From Bowmanella yangjiangensis (GTDB lineage: Bacteria; Pseudomonadota; Gammaproteobacteria; Enterobacterales; Alteromonadaceae): a DNA stretch of 64,000 nucleotides. Where the stretch lies: positions 124,001 through 188,000 of the forward strand of contig NZ_JAFKCS010000006.1 of NCBI RefSeq assembly GCF_017255015.1. Reading direction: 5' to 3'. The notes below the pieces were generated by a model that was not told where the DNA came from, made no database searches, and saw only the letters and a list, made by a program, of their open reading frames with translations. Position numbers and translations under genes: made by a program. Below are positions 1 to 8,880 of the stretch, in pieces (positions within the stretch are counted from its first letter, which is position 1; the number at the start of each line of letters is the position of its first letter).

Positions 1-91
1 TCGCCAGCAGAATAACCGTCAGCTCACCGCGCCGCGCCTCGTGACGAAATAGGCGCCATGACAGGCTCAGAGCCATGGCATTACCCCGCAT
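1..91 (-). CDS. YbbP-like ABC exporter permease, 5' end only (partial)
   Basis: Only the first 30 or so codons are inside the window. The ATG at 91 opens a frame ([20 protein letters not shown]...) that overlaps the last 11 bases of the upstream ATPase gene, which is typical of translational coupling. The N-terminal pattern, an amphipathic SLSWRLFRHEARRGEL stretch followed by a hydrophobic TVILLA, matches the start of the large MacB/FtsX-like permeases that pair with YbbA. The assignment rests mostly on context (ybbA upstream, tesA divergent, as in E. coli), because the body of the protein is not visible. Confidence 0.7.
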   Translation of the reverse strand, partial: MRGNAMALSLSWRLFRHEARRGELTVILLA

Positions 92-797
92 GACGCTGTC
101 CTTCCAGTGCTGTCACTGAGGTATCTTCCAGCACGCCGCCGTGCATTTTCAGTTGCCTTTGACAGCGAGCGGCCAATTCGCTGTCATGAGTGACCAGAAT
201 TAAGGTGGTGCCAAGCTGCTGATTTAAATCAAACAGCAGGTTTTCAATTTTATCGCCATTGGCGGCATCAAGATTGCCGGTGGGCTCATCGGCAAATAAA
301 ATCTTAGGCCGGGTTATAAATGCTCTGGCAATGGCCACCCGCTGCTGTTCCCCGCCACTTAGCTGGTTAGGATAGTGGCTGCCACGATGGGACAGGCCCA
401 CTTGTTCCAAGGCTTCCAGAGCGCGTTTGCGCGCATCGCTCAGCCCGGCAATCTCGGCCGGTAACATAATATTTTCCAGTGCGGTCAGGCTTTGTACCAG
501 CATAAAGCTTTGAAAAATAAAGCCGACCTTCTCACCACGCAGGCGTGCCCGCTGTTCTTCATCCATGCTATGTAGCGGCTGATTATCCAGATAAATCTCG
601 CCACTGGATACCTGATCCAAACCGGCCAGCAGGCCCAATAAGGTGGATTTTCCCGAACCTGACGCACCAACAATGGCAACAGTCTCACCAGCCTTGACAT
701 CAAAACTGATCGGTTGAAGGATCTGTAACTCGCCCTGGCTGGTAGTCACAGTTTTGGTAATCGCCTTGGTACTTATCATATTGGAGGTCAACGTCAT
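81..797 (-). CDS. ybbA: ABC transporter ATP-binding protein, YbbA family
   Basis: Cytoplasmic ATPase of a MacB/LolD-type ABC system that works with the YbbP permease. Visible motifs are Walker [10 protein letters not shown], the Q-loop in GFIFQSFML, the signature LSGGEQQR, Walker [13 protein letters not shown] and the H-loop VTHD. Length (238 aa) is normal for the family. I place the start at the ATG at 797 (MTLTSNM), preceded by a weak GAGAG; an ATG at 779 is the alternative and gives an N-terminus closer to E. coli YbbA, but lacks a Shine-Dalgarno sequence. The gene is divergent from tesA, and the two proposed starts are one base apart. The family is linked to lipoprotein or hydrophobic-substrate export, but the substrate is not known. 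Confidence 0.9.
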   Translation of the reverse strand: MTLTSNMISTKAITKTVTTSQGELQILQPISFDVKAGETVAIVGASGSGKSTLLGLLAGLDQVSSGEIYLDNQPLHSMDEEQRARLRGEKVGFIFQSFMLVQSLTALENIMLPAEIAGLSDARKRALEALEQVGLSHRGSHYPNQLSGGEQQRVAIARAFITRPKILFADEPTGNLDAANGDKIENLLFDLNQQLGTTLILVTHDSELAARCQRQLKMHGGVLEDTSVTALEGQRHAG

Positions 798-798
798 C

Positions 799-1416
799 GT
801 GTATTCAACTCTCAAGGTTATCCTGATTGTTATACCCCTGCTGTGCTTTTCGGATCAATTGAAGGCGGCGCAGGTCAAATTACTGGTGTTAGGTGACAGC
901 CTAAGCGCAGCCTATGGCATGAAGCAAGAACAAGGCTGGGTGAGTTTGTTACAAAATTCGTGGCAGAGTAAAGGCATTGATGTGATTAACGCGGCAATCA
1001 GCGGCGAAACCACAGACGGTGGCTTAGCCCGCCTACCCCGATTACTCGAGCAACATCAGCCCAGCCACCTGTTGATTGAACTGGGCGGCAATGATGGACT
1101 GCGAGGCTATCCGGTAGATAAATTCAAAGCCAACATCGAGGCCATGATTGCGCTCGCACGCCAAGAACAGGTGGTGGTATTGCTGCAACAAATGCAAATC
1201 CCAACCAATTACGGTAGGCGCTACACCCAAATGTTCACCGATAGCTACAGCCAACTGGCCGAAGCCCATGATGTACCGCTTCTGCCATTTCTGCTGGAAG
1301 ATGTTGCCTTAAACCCCGAGCTGATGCAAAAAGACCGTATTCACCCCAACGAGGAAGCACAACCTCTGATCGCTGAATTTATGCGTAAACAACTTGAGCC
1401 CTTCTTGATCAAGTAG
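799..1416 (+). CDS. tesA: Multifunctional acyl-CoA thioesterase I / lysophospholipase L1, periplasmic
   Basis: SGNH/GDSL hydrolase of the periplasm that cleaves acyl-CoA, lysophospholipids and some peptide esters. The catalytic serine lies in GDSLSAAYGM (about residue 34), the oxyanion residue in GGNDG, and the Asp-His pair in DRIHPN near the C-terminus. I chose the GTG at 799, with GGAG at 783-786, because it gives a short classical signal peptide (hydrophobic VILIVIPLLCF, cleavage after AA) and a 205-residue protein close to E. coli TesA (208). A TTG further upstream would add a stretch antisense to the ybbA start and is less likely. The divergent tesA/ybbA arrangement is conserved in enterobacteria. 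Confidence 0.92.
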   Translation: MYSTLKVILIVIPLLCFSDQLKAAQVKLLVLGDSLSAAYGMKQEQGWVSLLQNSWQSKGIDVINAAISGETTDGGLARLPRLLEQHQPSHLLIELGGNDGLRGYPVDKFKANIEAMIALARQEQVVVLLQQMQIPTNYGRRYTQMFTDSYSQLAEAHDVPLLPFLLEDVALNPELMQKDRIHPNEEAQPLIAEFMRKQLEPFLIK

Positions 1417-1473
1417 GCATAAACTGAACTACACTTTATCAACCATCAGGATTGAACAAAAAGGTAGGTGAAC

Positions 1474-1650
1474 ATGGAAATTGGATCCGCATCCGGTACT
1501 AATGTGCAAAATATTCAGCCGCAACCGCGGCAGGAACAGCCAGAGTCACGCCAGGCTGACCAACAGCAACGTCAGGCTGAGCTGGAAGTTCAACGCAGCG
1601 AGCCCGATCCTAATCAGCGGGTTGGCAGCCAGATTAATACCCAGGCCTGA
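1474..1650 (+). CDS. Small Gln-rich hypothetical protein
   Basis: A 58-residue frame beginning MEIGSASGTNVQ with an RBS-like GGTAGG a few bases upstream, followed closely by a strong bidirectional terminator. It is rich in Gln, Arg, Pro and Glu (QPQPRQEQPESRQ and QADQQQRQAEL), with no hydrophobic segment, so it is probably disordered and cytoplasmic. I do not recognise a family. The RBS, the position as a tail gene between tesA and a terminator, and biased amino acid use support a real gene, but there is no conserved motif. Confidence 0.55.
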   Translation: MEIGSASGTNVQNIQPQPRQEQPESRQADQQQRQAELEVQRSEPDPNQRVGSQINTQA

Positions 1651-1673
1651 TAAGGCTTTGGGTCTGAAAAGAA

Positions 1674-1697
1674 GAAAAGCGCCAAATGGCGCTTTTC
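1674..1697. terminator. Bidirectional intrinsic terminator
   Basis: Perfect 11-bp inverted repeat GAAAAGCGCCA/TGGCGCTTTTC with a two-base AA loop. The A-run on one side and T-run on the other let it serve both the plus-strand small gene and the convergent minus-strand amidohydrolase gene that ends at 1702. Confidence 0.85.
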
Positions 1698-1701
1698 TGA
1701 T

Positions 1702-2973
1702 TTAAGGACGCATATACTGGTGTGGTGTATCACGTTTCAGGTTTAGGTACCTGTCACGCAGTTTGGTCTGACGGGATTCCATCTTAATAGCTTCACCGTT
1801 AATCAGTACCTGCTCGGGAGCCTGCATGGCTTCAAGTGGGTCGCCTGACCAAATGACCAGATCTGCCACCTTACCTTTTTCCAGGCTACCGTAGTCCTTA
1901 TCAATACCGAACAATTTCGCGGTATTGATAGTCAGGGCTGCCAGGCCATCCTGCCAGGGTAAACCATTGGCCACCGCATTCCCGGCATGCTGAGTGGCCA
2001 GGCGCAGGTTATGGGTTTCCACGCCAATAGAGACTTGTACTCCTGCGGCATCCAAACGGCCGGCGTTGGCCATAGTTGAAGCCAACATATCAAAGGCATA
2101 AGGCAGGTTTGGTTCAGGGTCGAGAATCACTGGTACACCGGCTTTGGCAATTTCATCGGCCACCCGCCAGCCCTCTGTGGCGCGCAGCAAAGCCAGATTA
2201 AGTTTAGGATGACGGGCCTTAAAGGCCAGCACCTGGCGGATATCCGAGGCACGACGTGCATCCACGACCAGCAGCATCTTGCCGGTTACCACCGGAATAA
2301 GGGCATTCACATCAGCCTTGCTGAGATAACCGTGCCATTCGTCTTTCGCTGACAGGGCTTTGCCATTTAGGGCTTCAGCCTCGGCAAAGGCATTTTCCAC
2401 TTGTGGCCACAGCGAAGCGCGACTACCGCCAGCATCATCGGCCCCACCGTTATTCACCGACAAGCTCATAAAGGCCTTAGGTTTAACCAGATTGTCACTA
2501 TCACCCAGGCTGATAATAGCCCCCTGGCCGCCAAACAGCGTATGAGTGCTGGACATACCGGTAGCTGCCAGGGTAAAGCCCTCAATGCGGCTAACATCCA
2601 GTACCGAGTTGTCAGGGTTGATGGCGTAAGAGACATCCAATGCCGAACCCGCTTTAGAAAAATCCTGCGGCTTATAACTGGCATCTACGGTACCCGCAGA
2701 CGAGCCGACTTCCACCAGGCCAACCGAGGTATAGGCGCCAATCAGGCCAGGGGTGACAATTTTTCCTTTCGCATCAATAACACGAAAATGTGCAGGAATC
2801 TCAATGCCCTGACCAATGGCTTCAATACGGCCGTCACGAATCAGCACCGTGCCGTTATCCACACTGCCCTGCGCAGACATGGTATGTACGAAACCACCCA
2901 CCACAGCGATATTTTCTGCTTGTGCAGCGAGGCTCAACAGGCCGGTGAGTAAAGCTAAACTGGTCTTTTTCAT
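1702..2973 (-). CDS. Amidohydrolase-fold protein lacking the metal-binding motif, secreted
   Basis: A 423-residue protein with an N-terminal signal peptide (MKKTSLALLTGLLSLAAQA). The amidohydrolase architecture is clear: an N-terminal beta-sandwich segment (GTVLIRDGRIEAIG), the barrel, and the C-terminal TINTAKLFGI...GSLEKGKVADLVIW. The PGxxDxHxH motif that binds the metals is replaced by PGLIGAYTS (about residues 76-83), so both His and the Asp are missing; the barrel His are replaced too (VVDARR, LRATE) and the last ligand sits in VSIGVET. This is seen directly; loss of hydrolase activity is inference. The start overlaps the stop of the intact paralogue upstream by 4 bp (ATGA), suggesting co-translation and possibly a heteromer. 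Confidence 0.85.
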   Translation of the reverse strand: MKKTSLALLTGLLSLAAQAENIAVVGGFVHTMSAQGSVDNGTVLIRDGRIEAIGQGIEIPAHFRVIDAKGKIVTPGLIGAYTSVGLVEVGSSAGTVDASYKPQDFSKAGSALDVSYAINPDNSVLDVSRIEGFTLAATGMSSTHTLFGGQGAIISLGDSDNLVKPKAFMSLSVNNGGADDAGGSRASLWPQVENAFAEAEALNGKALSAKDEWHGYLSKADVNALIPVVTGKMLLVVDARRASDIRQVLAFKARHPKLNLALLRATEGWRVADEIAKAGVPVILDPEPNLPYAFDMLASTMANAGRLDAAGVQVSIGVETHNLRLATQHAGNAVANGLPWQDGLAALTINTAKLFGIDKDYGSLEKGKVADLVIWSGDPLEAMQAPEQVLINGEAIKMESRQTKLRDRYLNLKRDTPHQYMRP

Positions 2974-4382
2974 TTTACGTCTCCTTCACCTGGTTGACCC
3001 AATTCGAAATCAGATACCGGCCAACTCTCAGGGCTCTGACGATCAAAGGCCAGTCCACCGTCTATATAAACCCGCTCAGCCTGCGCATAAGTTGAGAAGG
3101 GATCCGCACTCCATAGCACCAGGTCAGCATTTTTACCCACTTCCAGCGAGCCGGTCTTGTCAAAAATGCCCAGTGATTTGGCCGGATTGGCCGACAGCCA
3201 TTGCCAGGCCACCGCTTTACTGATGTCGATACCCGCACGCTGACCATCACCCAGGGCTTTAGCCGCTTCCTGATTCAAGCGCTGAATACCCAGGTCGCTG
3301 TCGGAGTGAACAATGGCGCACGCACCTGCCTGATGAACCATGGGAATATTTTCACGAATGCCATCATAGGCTTCCATCTTAAAGCCCCACCAATCAGCCC
3401 ACATGGCCGAGCACACATTGTCTGTGGCTAAACGGTCAGCAATCTTATAAGCCTCAACGGCATGCTGGAAGGAGGCGATTTTATAATCAAACTCTTTCAT
3501 CAAATCCAGCATAGTGCCCATGTCGTCAGCCCGGTAGCAGTGCATATGCACCAGGATCTCACCATTCAACACACCAGCCAGAGTATCCAGCGTCAAATCA
3601 CGTTTAGGAGGCGTGGGATTCTTACCTGCCTTGTGTTCCTCGGCATATTTATCCCACTTACGCTGATAGTCCTGAGCATCTGCCCACGCCTGGCGGTAGC
3701 CAGCCACATTACCCATTCGGGTTGATGGACCACCTTTATTGCCGTACACCCGTTTTGGGTTCTCGCCACACGCCATTTTCAAACCATAAGGAGCATCCGG
3801 GAATTTCATATCCTGAATAGTGCGCCCTGGCAGATTTTTCACTGTTACTGAACGCCCCCCCACCAGGTTGGCCGAGCCAGGTAGAATCTGCAGCGAAGTA
3901 ACACCACCGGCTAATGCTCGGCGAAAACCGGGATCCTGCGGCCAAATAGAGTGCTCGGCCCACACCTGTGCAGTAACCGGCTTGGTTGCTTCATTACCAT
4001 CAGAATGGGATGGACCGTCAGGCGTGGCATATACGCCCAAGTGGCTGTGGGCATCAATAATACCAGGGGTCAGCCATTTACCTTTACCGTCGATCACCAC
4101 AGCATCTGCCGGGGCCTCAACCTGGGTACCTACCGCGACGATTTTGCCATCCTGGAACAACACCGAGCCCTTTTCAATCTGGCCGCCAATACCATCTAAA
4201 ATACTGACATTAGTGATCAAGGTTGCCGGTGAAGGTAAGGCTTTATAGGTGCTGGGGTAAGGGTCTTTATTGATTTCTACCAGGGGTGCGGTAGGTTGTT
4301 TATCGGCTTTCTGACCACAGGCAGCGAGCACCGCCATGGTCAGGGTGGCCAATAACAAGCGCCCTGTTTGTTGTTTTTTCAT
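2970..4382 (-). CDS. Amidohydrolase family lipoprotein (imidazolonepropionase/dipeptidase-like)
   Basis: A 470-residue metal-dependent hydrolase of the amidohydrolase superfamily. It has a lipoprotein signal peptide with lipobox LAAC (Cys22). The metal motif PGIIDAHSH (His112, His114) is intact, and candidate barrel ligands are seen in LVHMHC, SFQHA and the terminal Asp in HSDSD. The C-terminal AKSLGI...GSLEVGKNADLVLW is the usual superfamily end. I start it at the ATG at 4382, preceded by AGGGA; a longer frame exists but would bury the signal peptide. It forms a two-gene unit with the metal-less paralogue. The substrate cannot be named; secreted members often act on dipeptides or cyclic amides. 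Confidence 0.87.
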   Translation of the reverse strand: MKKQQTGRLLLATLTMAVLAACGQKADKQPTAPLVEINKDPYPSTYKALPSPATLITNVSILDGIGGQIEKGSVLFQDGKIVAVGTQVEAPADAVVIDGKGKWLTPGIIDAHSHLGVYATPDGPSHSDGNEATKPVTAQVWAEHSIWPQDPGFRRALAGGVTSLQILPGSANLVGGRSVTVKNLPGRTIQDMKFPDAPYGLKMACGENPKRVYGNKGGPSTRMGNVAGYRQAWADAQDYQRKWDKYAEEHKAGKNPTPPKRDLTLDTLAGVLNGEILVHMHCYRADDMGTMLDLMKEFDYKIASFQHAVEAYKIADRLATDNVCSAMWADWWGFKMEAYDGIRENIPMVHQAGACAIVHSDSDLGIQRLNQEAAKALGDGQRAGIDISKAVAWQWLSANPAKSLGIFDKTGSLEVGKNADLVLWSADPFSTYAQAERVYIDGGLAFDRQSPESWPVSDFELGQPGEGDVK

Positions 4383-4503
4383 GATATCCCTGTAAGTCCG
4401 CGCGGGTTGACCGCTTATGGTTTTAGGAAAAATCACTACAACAAATTAACTAAACCGGATCAAGCTCATTGCGACAGTCTGTTGACTGATACAGACCATC
4501 GGT

Positions 4504-5445
4504 TTAAGGCTGTTGTAACGCCTCAACAATCTGCTCAGAAGACTGCATGGCGCGGATACGGGCAAACAGAGCATCAGCTTCCACGTACTGGCGTTTAAGG
4601 TAGCCCAGCCACTGTTTAATGCGATTGGGATAGTATTTACCCTTGTCACCGTATATCTCATAGCCGGAGTAGCGGGTCAGCAGCTTGCGTACTTCGTCCC
4701 AGCTCATCGGTGCCTGATGCTGTTTAATCACGGCCGCCAAATTAGGCAAAGATAATGCCCCTCGTCCCAGCATAATGGCGTGACAGTCGGACTGCGCCTG
4801 ACAAAGTGCCGCATCTGCCGCAGACCAGATTTCACCATTTGCCACCAGCGGCACTTTTACCTGTTGCTTGATTCTGGCAATCCAGTCCCAATACGCTGGC
4901 GGGTTGTAGCCTTCCACCTTAGTCCGGGCGTGAATGGTGATCAGACTGGCACCGGCGGCTTCCAGCGCCAACGCGTTGTCGATGGCAAGACTCTTATCTT
5001 CAAAGCCCAGACGCATCTTGGCGGTTACCGGAAAAGCGCTGGGCACAGCCTGTCTGACTGCATGCACAATCTCATACAAGCTTTGGGTTTCCTTGAGCAA
5101 TACCGCCCCACCCTTGCTTTTATTCACGGTTTTGGCCGGGCAGCCAAAATTCAAATCAATGCCGGGGGAGCCTAGCTCCACTGCGCGCGCGGCATTGTCG
5201 GCCAGACAAGTAGGATCTTGTCCCAGCAATTGTACCCGGACCGGCACACCTGCGGGTGTTTTGCCGCCATCCAGTAATTCAGGACACAAACGATGAAATA
5301 CCCGCGCCGGAAGTAGTTGGTCTACCACCCTGACGAATTCGGTTACGCACAGATCAAAGCCGCCCAGACGGGTCAGCATGTCGCGCATCAGATGGTCCAC
5401 CACACCTTCCATCGGCGCTAAGGCAATATGCGTTTCTTTTGTCAT
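4504..5445 (-). CDS. dusC: tRNA-dihydrouridine(16) synthase
   Basis: FMN-dependent enzyme that reduces uridine 16 in the D-loop of tRNAs using NADPH. The N-terminus ALAPMEGVVDHLMRD and the stretch CVTEFVRVVDQLLP are close to E. coli DusC, and the catalytic Cys is in LNFGCPAKTVNKSKGGA. FMN-binding segments VANGEIW and IMLGRGAL are present, and the C-terminal helical domain (RIKQWLGYLKRQY) is DusC-like rather than DusA/B-like. Length 313 aa compares with 315 in E. coli. It is a single gene, separated from the amidohydrolase pair by about 120 bp and divergent from the DUF599 gene. Confidence 0.95.
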   Translation of the reverse strand: MTKETHIALAPMEGVVDHLMRDMLTRLGGFDLCVTEFVRVVDQLLPARVFHRLCPELLDGGKTPAGVPVRVQLLGQDPTCLADNAARAVELGSPGIDLNFGCPAKTVNKSKGGAVLLKETQSLYEIVHAVRQAVPSAFPVTAKMRLGFEDKSLAIDNALALEAAGASLITIHARTKVEGYNPPAYWDWIARIKQQVKVPLVANGEIWSAADAALCQAQSDCHAIMLGRGALSLPNLAAVIKQHQAPMSWDEVRKLLTRYSGYEIYGDKGKYYPNRIKQWLGYLKRQYVEADALFARIRAMQSSEQIVEALQQP

Positions 5446-5551
5446 GAATTCGGGGTAATCTTTTGCCGGTAGTATTTGGGGGAAAACGCCCCTAGGCTCG
5501 GGCCGCGCAGTTTAGCAGATTCCTCAATATTGTAATCAGTAAATCCATTCT

Positions 5552-6226
5552 ATGACCTTAATTGATACTCTCGCCCTACTTTGGTTTTTGGCCATTTGGA
5601 TTGGCTACACCTTGTTTGCCAAACGTAAAGCCAAGCATACGTCCTGCTTAGCCAGTGAGTTGCGTGCCAAACGCACGCGCTGGATGAGCGAAATGCTGGT
5701 AAGAGAAAACCGGGTAGCGGATGTATCGATTATCTCGACTCTGGAACGCAACATCACTTTCTTTGCATCCAGTTGCTTGCTGATTCTGGCGGGTTTGCTC
5801 ACCGCCACCGCATCGGTGGAAGAAATTAACGCTATGATCCACCAGTTAAGTCTGTCGGAGCAGTCTAATCAGCAGATCCAAATCAAGCTGCTGTTGCTGA
5901 TTGGGATTTTTGTCTTTGCGTTTTTCCAGTTTACCTGGTCATTACGTCAGTATGGCTTTGGTGGTGTATTAATAGGTGCTGCGCCAAACGGCAACAAAAT
6001 GACAGAAGAAGAGCTGAATCTTTACGCTAACCGCACGGCTAAAGTTATTGACCAGGCCGCACACTCATTTAACTACGGCCTGCGCGCGACCTATTTTTCG
6101 TTGTCCACCTTATCCTGGTTTATCGACCCAAGGCTGTTCATGCTGGCGTCAGTGGTCACTATGATGGTCATGTACCAACGGGAATTCCATTCCAAGGTAT
6201 TGAAAGCGCTGAAAGAGTGTCACTGA
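5552..6226 (+). CDS. DUF599 family membrane protein
   Basis: A 224-residue inner-membrane protein with about four hydrophobic segments (ALLWFLAIWIGYTLF; FFASSCLLILAGLL; LLLLIGIFVFAFFQF; LFMLASVVTMMVMY). The RTRWMSEM segment, the NRTAKVIDQAAHSFNYGLRA loop and the overall layout are what I recall of the DUF599 family, whose function is unknown. The ATG at 5552 has no obvious Shine-Dalgarno sequence. It is divergent from dusC. Confidence 0.8.
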   Translation: MTLIDTLALLWFLAIWIGYTLFAKRKAKHTSCLASELRAKRTRWMSEMLVRENRVADVSIISTLERNITFFASSCLLILAGLLTATASVEEINAMIHQLSLSEQSNQQIQIKLLLLIGIFVFAFFQFTWSLRQYGFGGVLIGAAPNGNKMTEEELNLYANRTAKVIDQAAHSFNYGLRATYFSLSTLSWFIDPRLFMLASVVTMMVMYQREFHSKVLKALKECH

Positions 6227-6246
6227 TTTTTACAGTGAAAACGCCC

Positions 6247-6660
6247 TTACCAGCGCCTAATTCGACTTGCAAAATAGCTCAGCAAAGACACCAAACCACC
6301 TACAACAAAGGCCTGTAGCGGTGCCAGTACAAACACTTGAGCTAGTGTACCTGATATTGAAGGGTTTACAGCTCCGGACAATAACCAATCAATATGTACA
6401 TATAACAAACAGAGACTGGCCCCAAATAAAAATCCGTTAGCCGCCGCTGTGGCACCTGGAAATCCATGTGCACGTAAATATTTGAGCCACAAAAAGGCCA
6501 CAATTAATGGGGAAATAACCCATGGAAACAATAGGTTAATTAATACCCCTTCAATAACAAAACATCCAGCAGCCACCAACATGATCCAGATATTGGCCGC
6601 CTTATGACTCCATTTAAGCATATTCTCGGCCCCGACAGCGAGTTGACCCACCTTGTTCAC
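6247..6660 (-). CDS. Hypothetical small multi-pass membrane protein
   Basis: A 137-residue protein with four predicted membrane segments (IWIMLVAAGCFVIEGVLI; PLIVAFLWLKYL; GFLFGASLCLLYVHIDWLL; LQAFVVGGLVSLLSYFA). I do not recognise a family. The first codon at 6660 is GTG; an ATG at 6621 (MLKWSHKA) is a plausible alternative start. It is convergent with the DUF599 gene, with only 20 bp between the stops, and stands alone. Roughly 260 bp of non-coding DNA separates it from lolE. Confidence 0.6.
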   Translation of the reverse strand: MNKVGQLAVGAENMLKWSHKAANIWIMLVAAGCFVIEGVLINLLFPWVISPLIVAFLWLKYLRAHGFPGATAAANGFLFGASLCLLYVHIDWLLSGAVNPSISGTLAQVFVLAPLQAFVVGGLVSLLSYFASRIRRW

Positions 6661-6746
6661 CCACCCAGTGCAATATGTAGAAAACTAAAACAGAGCAAGA
6701 ATTGAACCAACTTGCTAGAAACATTGACCTATCTAGTTGAAATTGT

Positions 6747-6783
6747 GGAAAAACCGCGCCAGAAAAGGAAACGAGGCGGGTTA
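6747..6783 (-). terminator. Probable intrinsic terminator downstream of lolE
   Basis: On the minus strand an imperfect stem (AACCCGCC pairing with GGCGCGGTT, with one bulge) is followed by a run of T. It lies about 140 bp after the lolE stop. The surrounding 6661-6922 stretch contains no gene I can support. Confidence 0.5.
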
Positions 6784-6922
6784 AAACTGGCGGTGGTTGC
6801 GTAATAAAGCGTCAAGAAAATGACAAAGTAAGCTTTATAACGCTCATCTCTCTTAGCACTGTTGCCATTTAGATACAGTAAATAGCAGAACCAGCAATTA
6901 CCTTGCCGGCCGAAGCTTGGGG

Positions 6923-8173
6923 TTAGTGCCCAAGCACTTTAGCAGGTTCGATACGCGCCGCTTTAATGGCCGGATACAAGGTCGCCACTGTGCTAAGCCC
7001 CAGGGCAATACATGTTGTCACCATTACATCCGTTAAATGGATTTGCGAAGGTAAAAAGTCGATAAAATAGATGTCACCAGACAGTAAGGTAATACCGGCG
7101 AGCCGTTCCAGCGCTTTAGCCAGAAATGACAGTTGCCAGGCCAAGAGCAAGCCGGCCGAAACACCGAATGCCGTGCCAATCAAACCGTTGAACAAACCTT
7201 GCAACATAAAGGCCCGGATAATCAGGTTGTCTTTTGCCCCCATGGTTTTAAGCATGGCAATTTCCCGGCGTTTTTCATTGACCGCCATCACCAGGGTCGA
7301 CACGATGTTGAAACAAGCCACCGCAATCAGCAGGGTCAGCACCAGATAGACTACGGCCCGCACCAGCTTGATATCCTGATATAAATGACCGTGTGTGCGA
7401 GTCCAGTCGGAAATATACACATACTGTTCAAAAGCCATGCCAAGCTCGCGCATTAAAAACGGCGCGCGAAACGGGTCTGCGAAACCAAACTCCAATCCTT
7501 GTGCACCAGAGGTTACCCCCAAAATATCGGACGCTTTGCTCAAGTGCACTAAGGCCAGGTGATTATCGATCAGTTCGCCGCCGATACCCGCTGCGCCAAC
7601 CACATCAAACCATACAGATTTTGGTGGCTTAAAGCTCTGCGAGTCACTTTGCTGAGGCATTAGCAGTTGCACCTTCTGACCGACTTCCACCCCAAGCTTT
7701 TTCATAATGCCTCGGCCCAGCAAAATCCCATTGGGCTGCAGTTCAAACTGCTGCCACTGCTGGGGATCTGTCATCAGACTAATTCTTGAGGGGCGGGTAA
7801 AGCCAGGATCTATACCCGTGACCTGCACCGCATTCATCTTGCCTGCACTTTGTAGCATGGCAGCCATTTTGGTTACCGGCGCCACATAGGCCACTCGGGA
7901 GTCTTCCTTGAGCTGCTCAAGCTGCCTGCGCCAGTCACTGATACCCTCGGGCGCTACCGCTAGTAGTTCACCATGGGGCAACACCGCCAACAAGCGGTCT
8001 TTCAATTCCCGCTCAAAGCCGTTCATCACCGACAGCAGCAAAATCATCACGCAACAGCCCAGCGCGATCCCCACAGTAGAGGACGCCGAGATAAAGGAGG
8101 TAAAGCCGCTTTGACCACGACTGCGTCTGAATCGCCAGGCTAATTGACTGCTAAGGCGCCAATTGCCATTCAT
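6923..8173 (-). CDS. lolE: Lipoprotein-releasing ABC transporter permease LolE
   Basis: Inner-membrane subunit of LolCDE, which extracts outer-membrane-destined lipoproteins from the inner membrane and passes them to LolA. 416 aa, with the FtsX/MacB topology: one N-terminal membrane helix ([17 protein letters not shown]), a large periplasmic domain, and three C-terminal helices ([53 protein letters not shown]). The third-gene position and similarity of length to E. coli LolE (414) set it apart from LolC. Its ATG overlaps the lolD stop (ATGA). Confidence 0.93.
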   Translation of the reverse strand: MNGNWRLSSQLAWRFRRSRGQSGFTSFISASSTVGIALGCCVMILLLSVMNGFERELKDRLLAVLPHGELLAVAPEGISDWRRQLEQLKEDSRVAYVAPVTKMAAMLQSAGKMNAVQVTGIDPGFTRPSRISLMTDPQQWQQFELQPNGILLGRGIMKKLGVEVGQKVQLLMPQQSDSQSFKPPKSVWFDVVGAAGIGGELIDNHLALVHLSKASDILGVTSGAQGLEFGFADPFRAPFLMRELGMAFEQYVYISDWTRTHGHLYQDIKLVRAVVYLVLTLLIAVACFNIVSTLVMAVNEKRREIAMLKTMGAKDNLIIRAFMLQGLFNGLIGTAFGVSAGLLLAWQLSFLAKALERLAGITLLSGDIYFIDFLPSQIHLTDVMVTTCIALGLSTVATLYPAIKAARIEPAKVLGH

Positions 8174-8850
8174 GGCCTTTGCTCCAACTTGCCGTTGTGC
8201 AGGCTCAAGGTGCGGTCTAAGCGCTCAGCCAGATGTAAATCATGAGTCACCACCACAAAGCTGGTGCCCAAATCCCGGGTCAGCTCACGCAGTAACATAT
8301 AGATAGATTCGGCGGTTTTATTGTCGAGGTTACCCGTAGGCTCATCGGCCAGCACCAGCTTAGGCTGGTTTACCAACGCCCTGGCAATCGCCACCCGTTG
8401 ACGCTCACCACCTGAAAGCTGGGCCGGTTTATGCTCCGCCCTGGCTGCCAATCCCACCCGCTGCAAAATCTCATGCGCCTGCGCCTTGGCTTGCTGATGC
8501 CCTTGTCCGCCAATCAACAGCGGCATGGCCACGTTTTCCAGCGCGGAAAATTCGGGTAGCAAATGATGGAACTGATATACAAAGCCCAAACTTTGATTAC
8601 GAAAAGCCGCCTGACGGGCCGTGTTAAAGGCAAAAATATCCTGCCCTTCAAACAGCACAGTACCCGAGCTTGGGCTGTCCAGAGCGCCAAGCAAATGCAA
8701 CAAGGTACTTTTTCCTGAACCCGAACTACCGACAATGGCCAACTGCTCTGCCACACCGACCTCAAAGCTGACATCCTCCAAGACTCTAACTGGCTGTGGA
8801 CCCTCGTCATATTCCTTGGTCAGGTGTTGGCAACTTAATAACGGATTCAT
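8170..8850 (-). CDS. lolD: Lipoprotein-releasing ABC transporter ATP-binding protein LolD
   Basis: Cytoplasmic ATPase of LolCDE. Walker [11 protein letters not shown]-loop [11 protein letters not shown], signature LSGGERQR, Walker [13 protein letters not shown] and H-loop VTHD are all present. [15 protein letters not shown] is the LolD-type Q-loop region. I use the ATG at 8850 ([10 protein letters not shown]), preceded by GAAGGA, giving 226 aa; a TTG ten codons upstream would abut lolC and is less likely. It lies between lolC and lolE in one operon. Confidence 0.95.
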   Translation of the reverse strand: MNPLLSCQHLTKEYDEGPQPVRVLEDVSFEVGVAEQLAIVGSSGSGKSTLLHLLGALDSPSSGTVLFEGQDIFAFNTARQAAFRNQSLGFVYQFHHLLPEFSALENVAMPLLIGGQGHQQAKAQAHEILQRVGLAARAEHKPAQLSGGERQRVAIARALVNQPKLVLADEPTGNLDNKTAESIYMLLRELTRDLGTSFVVVTHDLHLAERLDRTLSLHNGKLEQRP

Positions 8851-8880
8851 ACTTTTCCTTCGATTTCTAACTGACAGCAA

